Source of the DNA: a cf. Phormidesmis sp. LEGE 11477
GTDB lineage: Bacteria > Cyanobacteriota > Cyanobacteriia > Phormidesmidales > Phormidesmidaceae
Length of the DNA stretch: 64,000 nucleotides
Direction of reading: 5' to 3'
Assembly: GCF_015207105.1 (NCBI RefSeq)
Contig: NZ_JADEXO010000003.1
Location: forward strand, 62,001-126,000
Part shown: piece by piece, positions 61,734-64,000 of the stretch
Layout of the letters: every line of letters starts with the position of its first letter
Numbering within the stretch: the first letter of the stretch is position 1
Notes under the pieces: generated by a model
The model's input: the letters and a program-made list of their open reading frames with translations, nothing else
Told to the model about the DNA's origin: nothing
The model's database searches: none
Program-made: the position numbers and the translations under genes

Positions 61734-61749
61734 CCTGATTTTAATCAGG
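61734..61749. promoter_or_regulatory. Operator-like palindrome in divergent promoter
   Basis: CCTGATT (61734-61740) and AATCAGG (61743-61749) flank TT, about midway between the P450 and 61808 start codons. A possible -10 for the rightward gene is TACTAT at about 61761-61766. A shared regulator for both genes is possible. Confidence 0.4.
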
Positions 61750-61807
61750 CTCAAACCCGCTACTATAGGGTAGTTTTGGGAGGGCGCGATCGCGTTTTGT
61801 TTGAGCT

Positions 61808-62875
61808 ATGACGCTATCTTTTGATGTCGCTGCCACTCAACAGCGAATTGACAAATTCTGGCAGCTGCCCGCCAGCTTTGGCACAGAGCGCAATGCCTAT
61901 CACAACTATCTAAACGAGATCGTCAGCGATCGCTATGCCCTGATTAGAGGGCTGCAGATCCTGCGAGACGAGCTGCAGTTTGCGGCTAACAGTCCAACCG
62001 ATATGAACGTCTGCGGGGCTGATTTGAGTCTGCCGAGCGTCGTCACGACACTGGCCTATACCAACTGTGGCGATCGCATCCACCAGGGCGAAGCTACCAA
62101 ACGCTATCGAGACGTGGTCGCCGCTCGATTTGCAACGCTCTCCGAGATTGGCGAGCTGAAGCTAGAAGCCTTTTTTCCAGCGGGCGGCGGTACCGACAAC
62201 GGCGCGACCCTGGCCCACGTTACCGTGGCTCACGAGCTAGATGAACCGCTCAAAAATAGGCTATATGCTGGCAATCCTCAGTCTATTTCCTTGGTCGCCA
62301 TCGATCTCAAAACCCATGTTGGCCGACTAAAAGAAGATGACAAACACGTCACCTATGGCAAAACTCGGGAATCTCCCTGGCGAGAGCCCAGAGCCGCCTG
62401 TGGTGCGATCGTTGGCGCACTCAGCGACTATCGCCCTCAAAATCTAATCCATCGCCGAATTAGAAGCGATTTAGGAGAAAGAAACTTTCAATATCTCTCG
62501 CAAAGTCATATCCTGACCGAGGAAGGCGTAGAAATTACGATGGCCGTAGCGGCTGTAATTGTCGCAATTCGCGGTATTCGCAATACTGCGATCGCCCTCA
62601 GTCAAGAAATGGATGAACGCGGTGTCGCTCATCTCACTGCTAGCACCACCGTCAATCGCCCTTCTAGAGACGATTTGGTGATCTACCTTGCTAGAGCCAC
62701 CGTATTTAATGGCAAAATTCGCATTCAAAGCTTAGGACTAGAGGCTGAGCGCTATAGCGCTAGTTTGGTCAGTCACGCTGGCGAGAAAAGGCTACAGCTA
62801 CGATACGACGACTGGGACAGTGAGAACTTACCGGTTGAACAAATTGGGTACAAAGTGCGAGATTCTGGACTGTAA
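61808..62875 (+). CDS. Unrecognised conserved-looking soluble protein
   Basis: 355 residues, ATG start. I do not recognise a family. It is a soluble protein without signal peptide or TM span. Notable segments: DMNVCGADLSLPSVVTTLAYTNC (two Cys), FFPAGGGTDNGATLAHVTVAHELDEPL, VAIDLKTHVGRLKEDDKHVTYGKTRESPWREPRA in two strands, and a repetitive helix ITMAVAAVIVAIRGIRNTAI. The C-terminal half ends in several charged strands (RLQLRYDDWDSENLP). The codon use and HIP1 sites are like those of neighbours, so it is probably native. Confidence 0.75.
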   Translation: MTLSFDVAATQQRIDKFWQLPASFGTERNAYHNYLNEIVSDRYALIRGLQILRDELQFAANSPTDMNVCGADLSLPSVVTTLAYTNCGDRIHQGEATKRYRDVVAARFATLSEIGELKLEAFFPAGGGTDNGATLAHVTVAHELDEPLKNRLYAGNPQSISLVAIDLKTHVGRLKEDDKHVTYGKTRESPWREPRAACGAIVGALSDYRPQNLIHRRIRSDLGERNFQYLSQSHILTEEGVEITMAVAAVIVAIRGIRNTAIALSQEMDERGVAHLTASTTVNRPSRDDLVIYLARATVFNGKIRIQSLGLEAERYSASLVSHAGEKRLQLRYDDWDSENLPVEQIGYKVRDSGL

Positions 62876-62879
62876 GCGC

Positions 62880-63578
62880 CTATTCGCATAGCCGATCTAC
62901 TGTCTCTTGCTGCGCTTCTACCGTGTCTGTGTCGTCTATATCTATGGCTGGGTCAAGCAAAAAGAGAGACTGCAGTGCGTCTGTAGGCAATCCTCGCTGG
63001 GCAAAATACTCCATTCTCGCAATCTCAGCGCCTGGTCTTTCTACCCTACTTTCTGCGATCGCTAGCCCATTGCCAATCAGCCACCGTTGAATATCAGACA
63101 TCACTTCAAACGGCGGAAAAACGGTCGGCGCGTCCGATTCAACCTCGTCATAGACCTGCCAAACATACGAGCGGCCCGCCTGCAAGGGTTCCCCTGCATA
63201 TCGCACCGAAGTTTGTTCTGGCGTGGGCTCATATTCCCACATCACCGCGTTGCTTACACTATCGACTACTGCCATTTTTGCCAGCTCGCCCCGCCAAACG
63301 AAAACAGGGCTTTGGTGCCATATTCGCGTTTCTTCTCCAGGTCTAGCAGGCGCGAGCAAACACAGCTCTCCTCTAGAAATAGTCGGCGGATCTTCCCATT
63401 CATCATCTCGAAAAATTCTCTTCAAAAGCTGACGAAAAGATGGTTCTGTTTGAACAGTTGGCAGCGTAGTTTGCGCGATCGCTGATTCCGTATCAGTGCC
63501 CTCTGTCAAAACAGCAGGTAAAACAACAGATATCGACAGCGCCAGCATACTAACGGACTTCGTAATAGAGTAAGGCAT
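62880..63578 (-). CDS. Secreted DUF928-like protein
   Basis: 232 residues from ATG 63578; GTG 63593 would add five. Signal peptide likely (SVSMLALSISVVLPAVLTEG, cleavage near AIA-QT). The mature part has GELCLLAPARPGEETRIWHQSPVFVWRG, then AVMWEYEPTPEQTSVRYAGEPL and LQAGRSYVWQVYDE, the strand layout of DUF928 proteins (PTFWFYVP...PLExGKxYxW). The match is partial, so I call it DUF928-like. The gene upstream on the same strand is a CHASE2-type protein, a common neighbour of DUF928 genes. It ends 4 bp from the 61808 gene's stop. Confidence 0.68.
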   Translation of the reverse strand: MPYSITKSVSMLALSISVVLPAVLTEGTDTESAIAQTTLPTVQTEPSFRQLLKRIFRDDEWEDPPTISRGELCLLAPARPGEETRIWHQSPVFVWRGELAKMAVVDSVSNAVMWEYEPTPEQTSVRYAGEPLQAGRSYVWQVYDEVESDAPTVFPPFEVMSDIQRWLIGNGLAIAESRVERPGAEIARMEYFAQRGLPTDALQSLFLLDPAIDIDDTDTVEAQQETVDRLCE

Positions 63579-63692
63579 AGTAAAAAGAGCCACAGTAAAA
63601 GACTTAGGTCAGATTTAGCTCCCTCTCTCCTCGGGAGAAGGGCCGGGGATGAGGGCGACGAACAGTCGGCAAATAATCAAGCTATCTAATCC

Positions 63693-64000
63693 TCATTCCT
63701 TAGCAGCAGCGGGTAGAACAGTCGGCAAACAAAACACCCAAACGGTCGCCACAGGCAGCAGCCAGGGCAGCAATAGTTGCCCGGTTACGCCTAGCTGCAG
63801 GCTAAACCAGCCATAGCCCAAACTCGCCACCAGCAAGGCGAGCTGTCTACTCCGATAGGTGGGCTGCTGCCGCTGACAAAGTAGAACAATTCCCGCTCCG
63901 GCCAATACCCCAGCACCCACCAGCCAGAGATCTGGAATCGGCGTTAGGTAGTGCGCCCGCAGAAAGTGATGAACGGCATAGGCATTGGTTTGGCCACCCG
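63693..64000 (-). CDS. C-terminal part of a CHASE2-type membrane protein (cut by window edge)
   Basis: The frame is open from the right edge to the stop at 63693, giving at least 102 residues. It begins GGQTNAYAVHHFLRAHYLTP, resembling the end of a CHASE2 sensor domain, and continues with three TM helices (LWLVGAGVLAGAGIVLL; LALLVASLGYGWFSLQLG; LLLPWLLPVATVWVFCLP), as in cyanobacterial CHASE2-domain proteins. An internal GTG at 63920 is not a real start because homology continues upstream. The N-terminal part lies outside the window. Confidence 0.7.
   Translation of the reverse strand, partial: GGQTNAYAVHHFLRAHYLTPIPDLWLVGAGVLAGAGIVLLCQRQQPTYRSRQLALLVASLGYGWFSLQLGVTGQLLLPWLLPVATVWVFCLPTVLPAAAKE

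Noticed and set aside
63693-63920. A complete 75-residue protein at the right edge
   Set aside because: The same frame stays open to the window end with CHASE2-like sequence, so this is the tail of a larger gene.

Overview
The window is chromosomal DNA of a cyanobacterium. The octamer GCGATCGC (HIP1) recurs throughout, inside and between genes. The gene set is also cyanobacterial: a CYP38-type lumenal cyclophilin, an HHL1-like photosystem II protein, NrtS, YggT/Ycf19, a Kef-type antiporter, a TIC236/TamB-type envelope protein, an HTH-tailed Cas6 and a CHASE2/DUF928-type pair at the right edge. Together with the non-compact intergenic regions and an algal-type vanadium haloperoxidase, this fits a filamentous or marine Leptolyngbya/Phormidesmis-like lineage. 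That last step is inference.

Layout. 0.3-3.9 kb: a large subtilisin-like protease with PPC repeats and a small lipoprotein. 3.9-8.8 kb (minus): a K+/H+ block with a CPA2 antiporter and a Trk/Ktr channel with two RCK subunits. 8.9-13.7 kb (minus): a histidine kinase/REC-TPR pair, a lipid-kinase-like gene and a DUF2993 lipoprotein. 14.0-15.4 kb: the two-gene TIGR02587/TIGR02588 unit. 15.4-25.4 kb (mostly minus): a membrane protein, an acyltransferase, infC with a non-standard start, a vanadium haloperoxidase, nudC (plus), a TIGR03643 protein, a cupin, and the HHL1/trmB/CPBP-protease run. 25.8-32.1 kb: tamB-like and a TPR protein. 32.3-38.6 kb: a lone response regulator, gyrA, an ABC ATPase, and an antitoxin with a truncated MazF remnant running into an alpha/beta hydrolase. 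38.8-44.8 kb (minus): sbcC, nrtS, rpmF, thiL and a cyclophilin. 45.1-50.9 kb (plus): efp, accB, a hypothetical gene, glgP and a threonine/serine dehydratase. 51.1-53.5 kb (minus): yggT, a YtxH-like protein, upp and a TPR membrane protein. 53.6-55.9 kb: yaaA facing katA. 56.1-59.5 kb: cas6 and a 25-repeat CRISPR array. 59.7-64 kb: a small conserved protein, a cytochrome P450, an unrecognised 355-residue protein, a DUF928-like secreted protein and the end of a CHASE2-type membrane protein.

How the genes work together. The clearest functional groups are ion homeostasis (antiporter, TrkH and two TrkA), oxidative stress (YaaA and catalase convergent), translation (infC, efp, rpmF, trmB), envelope biogenesis (TamB, acyltransferase, DUF2993) and CRISPR immunity. 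The array reads on the minus strand, from a leader near 59.2-59.4 kb towards cas6, and no other cas gene is present. Its repeats change by one base halfway along, and the leader side abuts a frameshifted small gene.

Other structure. Many intergenic gaps hold short tandem repeats with 12-16 bp units, four of them exactly 14 bp. Several others hold long inverted repeats. The most notable are a nested repeat element upstream of the antiporter, three CTGACCAAA boxes before tamB, a 14-bp RNA hairpin near the CRISPR leader and a REP-like palindrome between yaaA and katA.
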